Positions 15,596 to 25,001 of a DNA stretch of 64,000 bases are shown here, piece after piece. The stretch is from NCBI RefSeq assembly GCF_009928685.1, contig NZ_WWEO01000044.1, forward strand, positions 1 through 64,000, written 5' to 3'. Below the pieces are notes generated by a model. That model did not search any database. It was not told the origin of the DNA and was given only the letters and a program-made list of their open reading frames with translations. The translations under genes were made by a program, and so were the position numbers. The DNA comes from Mucilaginibacter agri. Lineage in GTDB: Bacteria; Bacteroidota; Bacteroidia; Sphingobacteriales; Sphingobacteriaceae. How positions within the stretch are numbered: position 1 is the first letter of the stretch; every line of letters begins with the position of its first letter.

Positions 15596-16737
15596 TTACC
15601 GGCAACTGCTTTATCGAGCTCCGCATGAATCGGCGTAGGCTTATATTTAAGTGAATAACCCTCTCTGGAGGACAACACGGCTTTTATTTCTGCAACAATA
15701 GACAAGGCAATCTCTTCGGAACCCTCCGAACCAATATCCAATCCAACCGGGCCGTAAATACTTGCCAACTGTGCCGATGTTATTTGAACCCCATTATCTT
15801 CTATTTCTGCCAGCATACGTACCAACTTCTTTTTGGGGCCTAATATGCCGATATAACTTAGGCCTAACGGCATTAACTCCTTTAGAAGTTCAATCTCATA
15901 ATTATAGTTGTGGGTCATTAAAACAAACGCCGTTGAAGCGGTTAGTTCAATTTGAGACAAAATGTTCCCGGGCTTTGAAACCACAACGCGGTTTGCCAAT
16001 GGGAAGCGTTCCTGCAGTGCATAATTCGGTCGCCCGTCTACCACCGTTATATCCCAGCCTAAAACAGCGGCAATTTTGGTTAGCGGAATGGCATCATTAC
16101 CAGCCCCTATGATCACCAGAGAAACCATCGGTTTTACATATTCAACAAAACCGGTAAAAATTGTACCATCAGCATAAGTCGATGTTTCAGACTGTCCATT
16201 TTTTATGGCACATTCTACATCAGTAACTAAAGCATCTTTATAAATAGCATCACTTAAAACACAACTCTGTAGAATTGCGTCAGATGTAAGGCATAAGCAC
16301 GTGCCGGGCTGAGGCCCCTTTCTATCGTCAACAGAAAAAAGAGTGGCCAAAACTGCATTGCCCTTATTCCTCACAATTGCCTTTAGATAGTTGATCGGAT
16401 TTTGAAGACTATCATAAATGGGTTCTATCAGGATATGGATAATACCATTGCAGCCTAACCCTACACCTAGTTTGGCATCATCGTCGTCCATAGTATCATA
16501 AGTAACCAGTAGCGGCTCTTGTTGCAAAATAACCATACGGGCCTTGCGCAGGGCATCGCCTTCCAGGCAACCACCGCTTATAGCACCAGTAAGTTGGCCA
16601 TCTTCTGTGATCAGCATCCGTGCCCCCGCTCTCCTGTAAGCTGAGCCTTCAACCAAAACCACAGTTGCCAACGCGGCTTTTTTACCTTCCTTCACAGCTC
16701 GGTCATAAGCAGCAACAATTTCAACAATCTCCTTCAT
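15592..16737 (-). CDS. XdhC/CoxI-family molybdenum-enzyme maturation factor
   Basis: A 381-aa cytosolic protein. The N-terminal XdhC/CoxI domain has EGSAYRRAGARMLI and GAISGGCLEGD, and the C-terminal Rossmann-type domain has LVIIGAGNDAIPL (about residue 205). Family members bind the finished molybdenum cofactor, help sulfurate it and insert it into xanthine-oxidase-type subunits. It sits between the hydroxylase subunit (5 bp away) and MocA, as expected for a dedicated maturation pair. Confidence 0.9.
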   Translation of the reverse strand: MKEIVEIVAAYDRAVKEGKKAALATVVLVEGSAYRRAGARMLITEDGQLTGAISGGCLEGDALRKARMVILQQEPLLVTYDTMDDDDAKLGVGLGCNGIIHILIEPIYDSLQNPINYLKAIVRNKGNAVLATLFSVDDRKGPQPGTCLCLTSDAILQSCVLSDAIYKDALVTDVECAIKNGQSETSTYADGTIFTGFVEYVKPMVSLVIIGAGNDAIPLTKIAAVLGWDITVVDGRPNYALQERFPLANRVVVSKPGNILSQIELTASTAFVLMTHNYNYEIELLKELMPLGLSYIGILGPKKKLVRMLAEIEDNGVQITSAQLASIYGPVGLDIGSEGSEEIALSIVAEIKAVLSSREGYSLKYKPTPIHAELDKAVAGK

Positions 16738-16742
16738 CCCAG

Positions 16743-18899
16743 TTAAACCTTATTCATATCAAAAGGTAGTTTCCTGATGCGGTTACCTGTCAGGTCATAT
16801 ATAGCATCCGTTAAAGCTGGCGAAAATGGAGGCAATCCTGGTTCTCCAACACCGCCTGCATCTGCCGTGTTTTCCATAATATGTACTTCAACTGGCGGCA
16901 TGTCGCTCATGCGCGGCATCAAATAATTATAGAAATTCCTTTGCTCGGGCAAACCATCTTTAAAGGTGATCTCGTGAATTGTAGCGGCACCCAAAGCCAT
17001 TAAAACCGAACCCTCTACCTGCGCCCGTATGATATCAGGATTTACATACCAGCCGCAATCCATCACAGCCCAAACCTGATCTATTTTAACCTTACCGTCT
17101 GTATGCCTTGATACTTTTACGATCTGGCCTACGGTTGTATTGAAACACTCGGTAATGGCTACACCGTAACCTTCATTCTTTTTCCGGGATTTCCACCCCG
17201 AAACCTCTTCCATTCGGTCAATCAATTTCTGGCAACGTTCGTCCTTTAAATATTCCCTGCGAAAATCAAGCTGATCTTTACCGGCCAGCGCTGCCATTTC
17301 ATTCATAAAGCTCTCGTAACCAAAGCCATGTGTCGAGGCATAAACAGACCGCCACCACATAGGTGGTATCGGCAGTTCGAAGTTGATGTCAGAAAAACTA
17401 ATATTCTTAATGCTGTTGAAATAAGGCTTTACAAAGCCTTCATCAGTACTCGAATTGGGTTTATCTCTCTTTCCACCTTGCCAGTGGTCCAGATTTTGTC
17501 CCGCAACACGGAATTTAATTGCACTGATTTCGCCATTGGCTATAGCACCCTGGCAGCGATAAGCTATTCCTGGCCGAAACGGTCCCTGCGTGGTATCGTC
17601 TTCTCTTGACCAAACTACTTGCACGGGCGCACCAATCTCTTTCGATATAAGCGTGGCTTCGTAAGGGTAATCTAAAAAGGCCTTCCTCCCGAAACCGCCC
17701 CCTAAAAAGGTCATGTTTACTACCACATTTTCCTTAGGTATTTTAAACTCATCACTTAAATTACCCTGTATCCAATCGGGTGCCTGGATAGGCCCCCAAA
17801 CCTCAATTTTATCAGGCTGATAATGCGCAATGCAATTAAGCGGTTCCATTGCACTATGCGCCTGATAAGGGGTTTGATAAATTACATCTATAGTATTTGA
17901 TGATTGCTTTAACACACCGTCGGGGTCACCTTGAGTTTTGAAAGAGATCCCCTCACTGGTCTTCAATAACTCTTCTTGTCTTTTAACAATATCAATAGTG
18001 TTTACATGCTCAAACCCGCTATCGTCCCAAACCACGTGCAATGCTTTTCTGCCCTGCATAGCAGCCCAGGTTGATGTAGCAACAATAACAACGCCGTCGC
18101 GGGTAGTATCATAAACCTTCATCTGCACCTTAAAAACCTTCTTAACACCCGGTACCTTCAGTGCAGCGGTACTGTCAAAGCTTTTTAAGGTACCGCGCAT
18201 CCTGGGGTTACGTTCCACCACAGCGTAAAGCATTCCCGGAAGTCTTTTGTCCAGGCCAAATATGGCTTCACCATTAGTTTTTATCGGCGTATCTCTACGG
18301 TTTAAAGGCTTGCGGATCAGTTTATATTCAGAGATCTTTTTTAATTGTATTTCTTTAGGCGCTTCTAATTTAGATGCATCAACAACCAATTCGCCATAAT
18401 GAAACTTTTTTCCGGATGGTTTATGGATCACATTTCCCGACTCGGCATAACATTCTGAAACAGGAACAGCCCATTTATTGGCAGCAGCCATGATGAGTAC
18501 CGTGCGGGCTGTTGCGCTCAGATGCAACAGCTGTTTGTAAGACCCACGTATAGTTGAACTACCACCGGTTATCTGACTGCCATATTTTTTGGGGTTGCCT
18601 TGTGCGAAAATAACGTTAACGTCCTTCAGGTCGACTTCCAATTCTTCGGCAACAATCTGCGGAACAGACTGGAATGACCCTTGCCCCATTTCGGCACGAT
18701 GGTCAGTAATTGTTACTTTACCGTCGGTATCAATTTGAAGCCAGGCATTCATTTCAATCCCGCGGGCATCGGCCGCCGCTTTAGAGACTATCACTTCTTC
18801 CTTTGCGCTGGCCGGAAAATAGACGCCTAAACAAAGCGCCGCACTTGCCAGCCCCGATACCCGGATAAAGTTTCTTCTTGATATTTCTTTAGGTTCCAT
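16743..18899 (-). CDS. Molybdopterin-binding large subunit (isoquinoline 1-oxidoreductase beta type)
   Basis: A 718-aa xanthine-oxidase-family subunit. The N-terminus carries a Tat signal (SRRNFIRVSGLA), so the folded enzyme is probably exported to the periplasm. Typical cofactor-binding stretches are RAEMGQG, GGGFGRKAFLDY and the C-terminal GGVGEPG, whose E686 is the probable catalytic base. Family members oxidise aldehydes or N-heterocycles using water. The actual substrate is unknown. It works with the iron-sulfur subunit (19555-20025) and probably the c-haem protein between them. Confidence 0.88.
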   Translation of the reverse strand: MEPKEISRRNFIRVSGLASAALCLGVYFPASAKEEVIVSKAAADARGIEMNAWLQIDTDGKVTITDHRAEMGQGSFQSVPQIVAEELEVDLKDVNVIFAQGNPKKYGSQITGGSSTIRGSYKQLLHLSATARTVLIMAAANKWAVPVSECYAESGNVIHKPSGKKFHYGELVVDASKLEAPKEIQLKKISEYKLIRKPLNRRDTPIKTNGEAIFGLDKRLPGMLYAVVERNPRMRGTLKSFDSTAALKVPGVKKVFKVQMKVYDTTRDGVVIVATSTWAAMQGRKALHVVWDDSGFEHVNTIDIVKRQEELLKTSEGISFKTQGDPDGVLKQSSNTIDVIYQTPYQAHSAMEPLNCIAHYQPDKIEVWGPIQAPDWIQGNLSDEFKIPKENVVVNMTFLGGGFGRKAFLDYPYEATLISKEIGAPVQVVWSREDDTTQGPFRPGIAYRCQGAIANGEISAIKFRVAGQNLDHWQGGKRDKPNSSTDEGFVKPYFNSIKNISFSDINFELPIPPMWWRSVYASTHGFGYESFMNEMAALAGKDQLDFRREYLKDERCQKLIDRMEEVSGWKSRKKNEGYGVAITECFNTTVGQIVKVSRHTDGKVKIDQVWAVMDCGWYVNPDIIRAQVEGSVLMALGAATIHEITFKDGLPEQRNFYNYLMPRMSDMPPVEVHIMENTADAGGVGEPGLPPFSPALTDAIYDLTGNRIRKLPFDMNKV

Positions 18900-18925
18900 A
18901 TTGAAATCCTTTAAGTCCTTTTACT

Positions 18926-19558
18926 TCAGTTAGCACTTGGTGCATAAGCGCCTTTAGCTATCCATAATTTAACCTGTGCCACAAAAGCTGACCTGCTCAT
19001 CGGTGGCAAGGTCCGTCCATCGCCGGGATGCCATCCCCATCCAACCAGTTCATCATTTGCCATATGATCAATTAACTGAGCCTTTGTCCGTCCACCGTTT
19101 TGCTTGGGGTCAAGTATCTGTAAGGCCAATTGGTGTGGGGTTCGACCCTGAAAAACCATCTTCATTTTTGCTGGTGGCAAACCCCATTTTGGGTTACCCG
19201 GTGGCATATGCAGGCCGGCTGTATTCTCATTCTGGTGGCAGTTACTACAACGTGCGGCATACATCCCTTTACCATCCGTGCCCCGCTTAATATTCATGGT
19301 GTGGATGTGGCTGTCATCGCCCTGTAGAGGAGCCTCACCCGATGGGTGACAATTCATACAGCGGGGGCTCATCAATACTTTATATACCGACATAAATGCT
19401 TTTACTGAGCCAATACTATCTTTAACTGGCTTAGTATCATCATTTTTTAAAGAAGTTTCGGTTTTGAACGACTGCATGATTATAACAGTGATAAATGACA
19501 CCATTGTAAATAATACCACTCTTTTAGTAGTTGCAATACTTGATAAAGGTGCACTCAT
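18926..19558 (-). CDS. Secreted protein with two CXXCH haem sites
   Basis: A 210-aa protein with one N-terminal hydrophobic anchor or signal (about 14-30) and two c-type haem motifs, CMNCH at 67-71 and CSNCH at 104-108. It lies between the iron-sulfur and molybdenum subunits and overlaps the iron-sulfur gene by 4 bp, so it is probably the electron acceptor that links the periplasmic hydroxylase to the respiratory chain. Similar c-type subunits accompany membrane aldehyde dehydrogenases of acetic acid bacteria. Methionine ligands are likely but not assigned. Confidence 0.8.
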   Translation of the reverse strand: MSAPLSSIATTKRVVLFTMVSFITVIIMQSFKTETSLKNDDTKPVKDSIGSVKAFMSVYKVLMSPRCMNCHPSGEAPLQGDDSHIHTMNIKRGTDGKGMYAARCSNCHQNENTAGLHMPPGNPKWGLPPAKMKMVFQGRTPHQLALQILDPKQNGGRTKAQLIDHMANDELVGWGWHPGDGRTLPPMSRSAFVAQVKLWIAKGAYAPSAN

Positions 19559-20025
19559 ATTTTTGCCGCCTCCTGCTGTATGTGAGCAGCTTTGTGAATA
19601 GCAGCTCTAATTCGCTGATAAGTGCCACAACGGCAAATATTGCCCGACATAGCATCGTCAATATCTTGATCTGTTGGATTTAAATTTTCGCGCAGTAATA
19701 CCGCTGCCGACATTAACTGACCGGACTGACAGTATCCGCATTGTGGCACATTCAATTCGTTCCAGGCTAATTGCAGCGGATGGTTATTGTTTGCCGACAG
19801 ACCTTCTATGGTAACAATCTGTTGCCCTGCTGCCCTATTGAGTTTAGTAACGCAAGAGCGCACGGCTTCACCATTCATATGGACAGTACAGGCACCACAT
19901 TGTGCGGCGCCGCAACCATACTTGGTTCCGGTAAGGCCGAGTATATCTCGTATTGCCCATAGCAACGGCATATTTGGGTCAGCATCAATTTGGTGCTGTT
20001 TCCCATTTACATTAAGGCTAATCAT
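19555..20025 (-). CDS. Iron-sulfur small subunit ([2Fe-2S], isoquinoline 1-oxidoreductase alpha type)
   Basis: A 156-aa protein with two [2Fe-2S] sites. The plant-ferredoxin-like site uses C38, C43, C46 and C58 ([12 protein letters not shown]), and the second helical site uses C96, C99, C131 and C133 ([13 protein letters not shown]). There is no own signal peptide, so it is probably carried out with the Tat-bearing large subunit. It is the first gene of the five-gene operon and passes electrons from the molybdenum centre to the c-haem protein. Confidence 0.93.
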   Translation of the reverse strand: MISLNVNGKQHQIDADPNMPLLWAIRDILGLTGTKYGCGAAQCGACTVHMNGEAVRSCVTKLNRAAGQQIVTIEGLSANNNHPLQLAWNELNVPQCGYCQSGQLMSAAVLLRENLNPTDQDIDDAMSGNICRCGTYQRIRAAIHKAAHIQQEAAKI

Positions 20026-20148
20026 AGGCTTATAGATTTGTAATTACTATAAATATCGAAAATTTATAACCAATAACACCCTATGGGGTTTATTTGTATC
20101 TAATCTAAACCCATTATAAATTAATATGGTTTTCTAAAGCACTCAAAT

Positions 20149-20183
20149 AAAAACGCCATGAATTTATTATTCATGGCGTTTTT
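20149..20183 (-). terminator. Terminator after the GH31 gene
   Basis: A perfect 15-bp stem (AAAAACGCCATGAAT with its complement) and 5-nt loop, with A/T tracts on both sides. It lies between the GH31 stop codon and the promoter of the molybdenum-hydroxylase operon. Confidence 0.8.
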
Positions 20184-20233
20184 ATTTTTATTCACTTATC
20201 AGGTCTATTCTTGTCAACCTGATAGTATTTATA

Positions 20234-22642
20234 CTACAATTTTACGGTTACCGCGCTACCGCTGTATTTAAATGTTTTGTCGAAATGATCAGCCGGAACT
20301 GAATCTGACCCGTGTGTGCCATTAACCACCACTACGTTAAATGTACGTTGCTTTAACATACCCGGGAAACTACCTTTAACTGGTGATATACTTAACTGGT
20401 GTAACTGATCGTTCCAGGTAATGTTGAAGGTAGCAAACTGGCCCTTCTCATAACCATAAGTATCGTTTGCATCTTCATAAACCTGAAACTGACCATTTGC
20501 TCCAGCATAAACACGCAGCTCTATTACGCTCGATGGTTTTTCGGTAGCATACTGCACCACTGGCCCCATTGGCACAATTGATCCGGCTTTAACATATAAA
20601 GGCATCGTTTCAATAGGCACATCCGGGTTGATGGTTTGGCCACCTTCGTATTTTTTACCAGTCCAGAAATCGTACCAGGTAGCTGCTTTAGGCAGATAAA
20701 CCTCACGGGTGTGCTTGCCACTCGCCACATTAGCGCCTGTGTACATTTGTTCGGTAACTGGGTTTACCAAAAATGCAGGACCAAACATATACTGATCTGG
20801 AATGCTATATACTTTAGGATCATTTCTAAAATCGAAAGCCAGTGAGCGCATAATGGTGTAGTTATTCTGAGTAACCTTACCCGCCAGCGAGTAAATGTAT
20901 GGTAACAGGCGATATCTCAATTTATCATACTTGATCAGGATATCACGTGTTTTTTCATCCCAATTATTAGAGAAGATAGCACGCTCGCCTTTTCCGTGGA
21001 TACGGAAGATTGGTGAAAAAGTACCGAACTGGAACCAACGGGTAAACAATTCACGAAACTCGGGTTTTGACCAATCTGGTGCTTTCCAGTAATATTGATA
21101 GCCGCCAATGTCTGATGTCCAGTAAGGGATACCCGATACACAGGCATTAATTCCCTGTGGAACCTGTGCTTTAAATGCCTCAAATGAACAGAAGATATCA
21201 GAAGACCACAAGGTTGCTGCATTACGCTGCTCGCCTGCAAATGATTGCCTGATGAGGAAGAAAGCACGTTTATTAGGAATATCTCTTCTCCAGCCTTTGT
21301 ATAACCCTTTAGAATGTTCTAATGAGAAGGTATTGAAATAGTCGATGCCCTTACCAACTGAAAAATTGGCTTTGCGGCGTTCGTCTAACAGCGTACCATT
21401 GTCTGGCTCACACTGATCAACCCACCAGGCGTCCCAACCGTAGCGTTTAATCAGGCTGTCGCGGGCTTGGTCCCAATATAGTTCACGGGCTTTGGGGTTG
21501 TGGGCATCGTAATAAGTGTCGAAAGTATGAGTAACTACGTTATCCCAGGTAATACTAGTTAAGCCACCCATTTTATTAAGTGCATCATAGTTAGGGGTAC
21601 CTTTACCAAATACCGGCCAGATAGAGATCATAGCGTGGATATTGGCGCTATGCAACTCATCAACCAAAGCTTTAGGACTTGGGTAACGCTCCGGCTTCAT
21701 AATGTGTGAGCCGATAGGCAATGGATCCCAGTAATACCAATCCTGCACGATAACATCCACAGGAATGTTAGCATTACGATAGTTATTCTTAACACCGATA
21801 ATTTCCTGTTGGCTCAAATACCTGTCTTGAGACTGGAATAACCCGAAAGACCATTTTGGGAACATGGGTGCTTTTCCTGTAGCGGTGCGATATAAGTCGA
21901 TGATATGATCGAAAGTTGGCCCGTAGAAGAAAAAATAGTCAACCTGTTTCCCACTTTCTGACACGTATTTAAACTGGGTATTATCAGCTGCGGCACCGTA
22001 GAAATTAGAAGCAGCGTAATTATCCCACATCAGCCCATAACCTTTGGTTGATAATAAAACAGGGATAGCCCCTGTCATATATTTAATGGCCATATCCTGA
22101 TTGCGGCCTTTGTAGTTGATAGATAGGGAATCGGTAGGATGGCAACCCAAACCGAACAAGCCTTCATCCGCCGGCGAATTAAATGAAGTGCTGCAACTAT
22201 AGGTATCTATACCAGCCACAGTTTGCGCCTCCATTTCTTTATTGCCTTTTTCGGTTTCTGCTAATATTACTTTGCCGGCTGTTGTTAAATAGGTAATGGC
22301 GTTTGATTTGCGGTTAACCGAAATAACTAACTTATCTGTTTTTATAATAATATTGCCGCCTTTTTCGGTAACTGTAAAGTTAACTTTACCGGCAAAGGGA
22401 TTGTTAACCACCAGTGAATTAAATGGTGCGAAGGCATTTAAAGCTGTATATTTTACCTGCACAATGTCGGCCTGGCAAACCTTAATTTTCATAAGGCCCT
22501 TGTCGAGCGTAAACCTTACCCCGTCGGCCTGTTTAGCGTATGTTTTTACAGCAGCTGTTGCGGTGTTGTAATGCCCCAACATTACAGTAGTAACGAGCAT
22601 GGTAAACAATGCCTTCACATTAAATTTTAAAGTTTTTAACAT
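20234..22642 (-). CDS. GH31 glycosidase, probable alpha-xylosidase
   Basis: An 802-aa secreted enzyme with an N-terminal signal (about 8-31, ending TATAA). A beta-sandwich (about 35-250) leads to the GH31 barrel; the nucleophile is D409 in WWVDQCEP and the acid/base is probably D482 in LWSSD. A C-terminal DUF5110-like sandwich follows. GH31 includes alpha-glucosidases and alpha-xylosidases; pairing with a GH3 enzyme in a SusCD locus favours removal of alpha-xylose from xyloglucan oligosaccharides, though this is inference. It starts 15 bp after the GH3 gene and shares its transcript. Confidence 0.9.
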   Translation of the reverse strand: MLKTLKFNVKALFTMLVTTVMLGHYNTATAAVKTYAKQADGVRFTLDKGLMKIKVCQADIVQVKYTALNAFAPFNSLVVNNPFAGKVNFTVTEKGGNIIIKTDKLVISVNRKSNAITYLTTAGKVILAETEKGNKEMEAQTVAGIDTYSCSTSFNSPADEGLFGLGCHPTDSLSINYKGRNQDMAIKYMTGAIPVLLSTKGYGLMWDNYAASNFYGAAADNTQFKYVSESGKQVDYFFFYGPTFDHIIDLYRTATGKAPMFPKWSFGLFQSQDRYLSQQEIIGVKNNYRNANIPVDVIVQDWYYWDPLPIGSHIMKPERYPSPKALVDELHSANIHAMISIWPVFGKGTPNYDALNKMGGLTSITWDNVVTHTFDTYYDAHNPKARELYWDQARDSLIKRYGWDAWWVDQCEPDNGTLLDERRKANFSVGKGIDYFNTFSLEHSKGLYKGWRRDIPNKRAFFLIRQSFAGEQRNAATLWSSDIFCSFEAFKAQVPQGINACVSGIPYWTSDIGGYQYYWKAPDWSKPEFRELFTRWFQFGTFSPIFRIHGKGERAIFSNNWDEKTRDILIKYDKLRYRLLPYIYSLAGKVTQNNYTIMRSLAFDFRNDPKVYSIPDQYMFGPAFLVNPVTEQMYTGANVASGKHTREVYLPKAATWYDFWTGKKYEGGQTINPDVPIETMPLYVKAGSIVPMGPVVQYATEKPSSVIELRVYAGANGQFQVYEDANDTYGYEKGQFATFNITWNDQLHQLSISPVKGSFPGMLKQRTFNVVVVNGTHGSDSVPADHFDKTFKYSGSAVTVKL

Positions 22643-22657
22643 CGAGTTCTTATTATT

Positions 22658-24829
22658 TTAGTTTCTAACATCTATTACTTTGGTTTCTTTAATATCGGCA
22701 GATGAGCTACCGACCATCAGTTGAACGGGTTCGCTTTCAACCACAAATCTATTTTTATGAATATCCCAGTAAGCCAAATCAGCTGCGGCAAATTTGAGTT
22801 GCACCGTCTGCGTCTCTCCTGTTTTTATAGTTACCCTTTTGAAAGCCTTTAATTCTTTGATAGGCCGCTCTACTTTCGATTTTTGGTGCTTCACGTATAA
22901 CTGCACTACTTCGTCACCATCACGTGTACCGGTATTGCTTATATCAATACTTACGCTTAAACTGTCTTTAGCGCTTAATTTGCTCGCCGATTTCAGATTG
23001 CCGTATTTAAACGAGGTATAGCTTAGGCCGTAACCAAAAGGATATAATGGTTCACTTTTAGAGTACATGTAGGTACGACCATGCCTGATGTTATAATCCA
23101 TCATTGGCGGTAGTTGGTCTAAAGATTTTGGCCAGGTTTGCACCAGCCTGCCGGCGGGATTTACATCGCCATAAATAACATCGGCCAAAGCATTACCCAG
23201 TTCCTGGCTGCAATGCGTAATATGCAATATAACAGGCAAATGCTCTTGCTCCCAATTAACAGCGTATGGAAAACTGCTTACTAATACCATCACTATATGA
23301 GGGTTAACCGCATAGAGTTTTTTAACGAGATCTTCCTGTAAGGAATCAAGCGAAATACTCTCTCTGTCAACCGCCTCGCGGCCTTCTGTAGGGCCATCAA
23401 CTTTTTTCCAGCCCAAATTGCCGGATGGATTATTACCCACACAAACAATTACAATATCGGCGGCCTTGGCCATGCTCACAGCTACAGTATTGTCGGTAGT
23501 ACTTACAATATTGGCTTTACCTTGTATTTTATTCTTAATCCCCTCTAATGGGCTTACGCTGTATGGCGGGGTACCGCTATACCAATCTTGCAAAACATCT
23601 GCCGAGCGCGGGCCCACAACAGCAATTGTCCCTCCTTTATTTTTATCGAGCGGTAGAAAGCTATTTTCATTCTTTAAAAGCACTATTGATTTTTGGGTGA
23701 TTAATCTGGCGAAATCCCGGTGCTCGCCGTTTAGCCAGGGTTCGGGGCCATCTTTAATGGCTGCGTAGGATACCATTTCCGGCGGGTCCAACTGGCCCAA
23801 TTTTATCATCACTCTAAAAACACCACGCAGGTTCTGATCTATTTCTGCTTCGGTGATCAGCTTCTTATCCAAAGCCCCCTTTACACCTGCTCTATAATTA
23901 TCTAAGAACTGATTAATACCTGCTTTGATACAAGCAGCAGCGGTTTCTTCGGGAGTTGTGGCGTAGTGGTGAGCAGTCATCAACATTCTGTAAGCACCGC
24001 CGTCGGTACAGATAATTCCATCCTCGCCCCATTGGTCGATAGTAACCTTTCTGAGTATCGGATTTACAGCTTGCGGTATACCGTTTACTTTATTGTAGGA
24101 AGCCATGTATGCACGTGAGCCTCCTTGGGTTATCCCCTTATAAAAAGTGTAGCCGTAGTATTCGTGTAACAAGCGATCGTCAAATACGGAATTGCTGCTA
24201 TCGCGACTATTTTCATTACTATTGGCCAAAAAGTGCTTCATCAGCGCAGCAGTTTCCCAATACTTAGGGTTGTTGCCTTGTAAACCCTTAATGTAGCTGA
24301 TCACCAATGTTGCGTTAAACATGGCGTCTTCTCCATAGCATTCCTCAGTACGGCCCCAACGAGGGTCGCGGCCGAGATCGGCGTTTGGTGCGCGTACAAC
24401 CAGGCCACCTTTATGGTATTTCTCGGATTGAAAGATGTATCGTGTTTCCTGAGCTTCGATACCAGCAGCCTTTTCCAACAACTCCGCACTCCAGGTTTCG
24501 GCCATACCTATGCTTTGGGGAAAGATAGTTGTAGGCACCGGCGTTTTGCCTCCCCAATTACCCACAACTCCCATAGAAAGCCCATGCAGTCCTTCAACGT
24601 GCCCGGTGCCTTTGATGCCCAAACGTTGTACCGTGGGGTTGGTACTTAAGCAGTTGATTTTCTCCTCAATATTTAATAAGGAAAGTAGATTGGTTATCCT
24701 CTTTTCGGTTGGTAAAGCCGGGTTTTGAAACGGGTATTGATATTGCGCATGCGCAGCACCGCCTATCATTAACAACAGCAGGCAGCATACTCGCTTAATT
24801 ACATTGTCAGTTAGTTTACCCCGTAACAT
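22658..24829 (-). CDS. GH3 beta-glycosidase (beta-glucosidase/xylosidase)
   Basis: A 723-aa secreted enzyme with a signal peptide (about 10-29, ending AAHAQ). The GH3 barrel includes GRDPRWGRTEECYGED and the probable nucleophile D276 in IICTDGGAY. The second alpha/beta domain has a conserved glycine-rich part, and a fibronectin-III-like C-terminal domain follows PFGYGLSYTSF. It removes terminal beta-linked sugars, most likely glucose or xylose, in the periplasm. It is the first gene of the GH3-GH31 pair; a 17-bp motif shared with the susC promoter lies 120 bp upstream. Confidence 0.92.
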   Translation of the reverse strand: MLRGKLTDNVIKRVCCLLLLMIGGAAHAQYQYPFQNPALPTEKRITNLLSLLNIEEKINCLSTNPTVQRLGIKGTGHVEGLHGLSMGVVGNWGGKTPVPTTIFPQSIGMAETWSAELLEKAAGIEAQETRYIFQSEKYHKGGLVVRAPNADLGRDPRWGRTEECYGEDAMFNATLVISYIKGLQGNNPKYWETAALMKHFLANSNENSRDSSNSVFDDRLLHEYYGYTFYKGITQGGSRAYMASYNKVNGIPQAVNPILRKVTIDQWGEDGIICTDGGAYRMLMTAHHYATTPEETAAACIKAGINQFLDNYRAGVKGALDKKLITEAEIDQNLRGVFRVMIKLGQLDPPEMVSYAAIKDGPEPWLNGEHRDFARLITQKSIVLLKNENSFLPLDKNKGGTIAVVGPRSADVLQDWYSGTPPYSVSPLEGIKNKIQGKANIVSTTDNTVAVSMAKAADIVIVCVGNNPSGNLGWKKVDGPTEGREAVDRESISLDSLQEDLVKKLYAVNPHIVMVLVSSFPYAVNWEQEHLPVILHITHCSQELGNALADVIYGDVNPAGRLVQTWPKSLDQLPPMMDYNIRHGRTYMYSKSEPLYPFGYGLSYTSFKYGNLKSASKLSAKDSLSVSIDISNTGTRDGDEVVQLYVKHQKSKVERPIKELKAFKRVTIKTGETQTVQLKFAAADLAYWDIHKNRFVVESEPVQLMVGSSSADIKETKVIDVRN

Positions 24830-24948
24830 TCTTTAGGTATAATTGGATCATCGCATACTATTGCAATAAAACCGGTATAACATGGCATTATCGTCAATAG
24901 TAAAACTATGTTTTATGCCTGTGGCAGCCCATCACAGAGGTTAAATTA

Positions 24949-24965
24949 TATGCAACAAATGTTAA
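24949..24965 (-). promoter_or_regulatory. Shared 17-bp motif, candidate HTCS site (GH3 copy)
   Basis: TATGCAACAAATGTTAA (plus strand) is identical to 33797-33813 upstream of susC; one base further on, TGG is also shared. This copy lies about 120 bp before the GH3 ATG, a similar distance to the other copy. It is probably the operator bound by the HTCS regulator of this locus. Confidence 0.5.
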
Positions 24966-25001
24966 ATGGATATTACATGACTTATTTACAGGCAATTACA
25001 T

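Noticed and set aside
24915..24937. CCTGTG/CACAGAGG hairpin upstream of GH3
   Set aside because: Short, imperfect stem without a T run; no support as terminator or operator.
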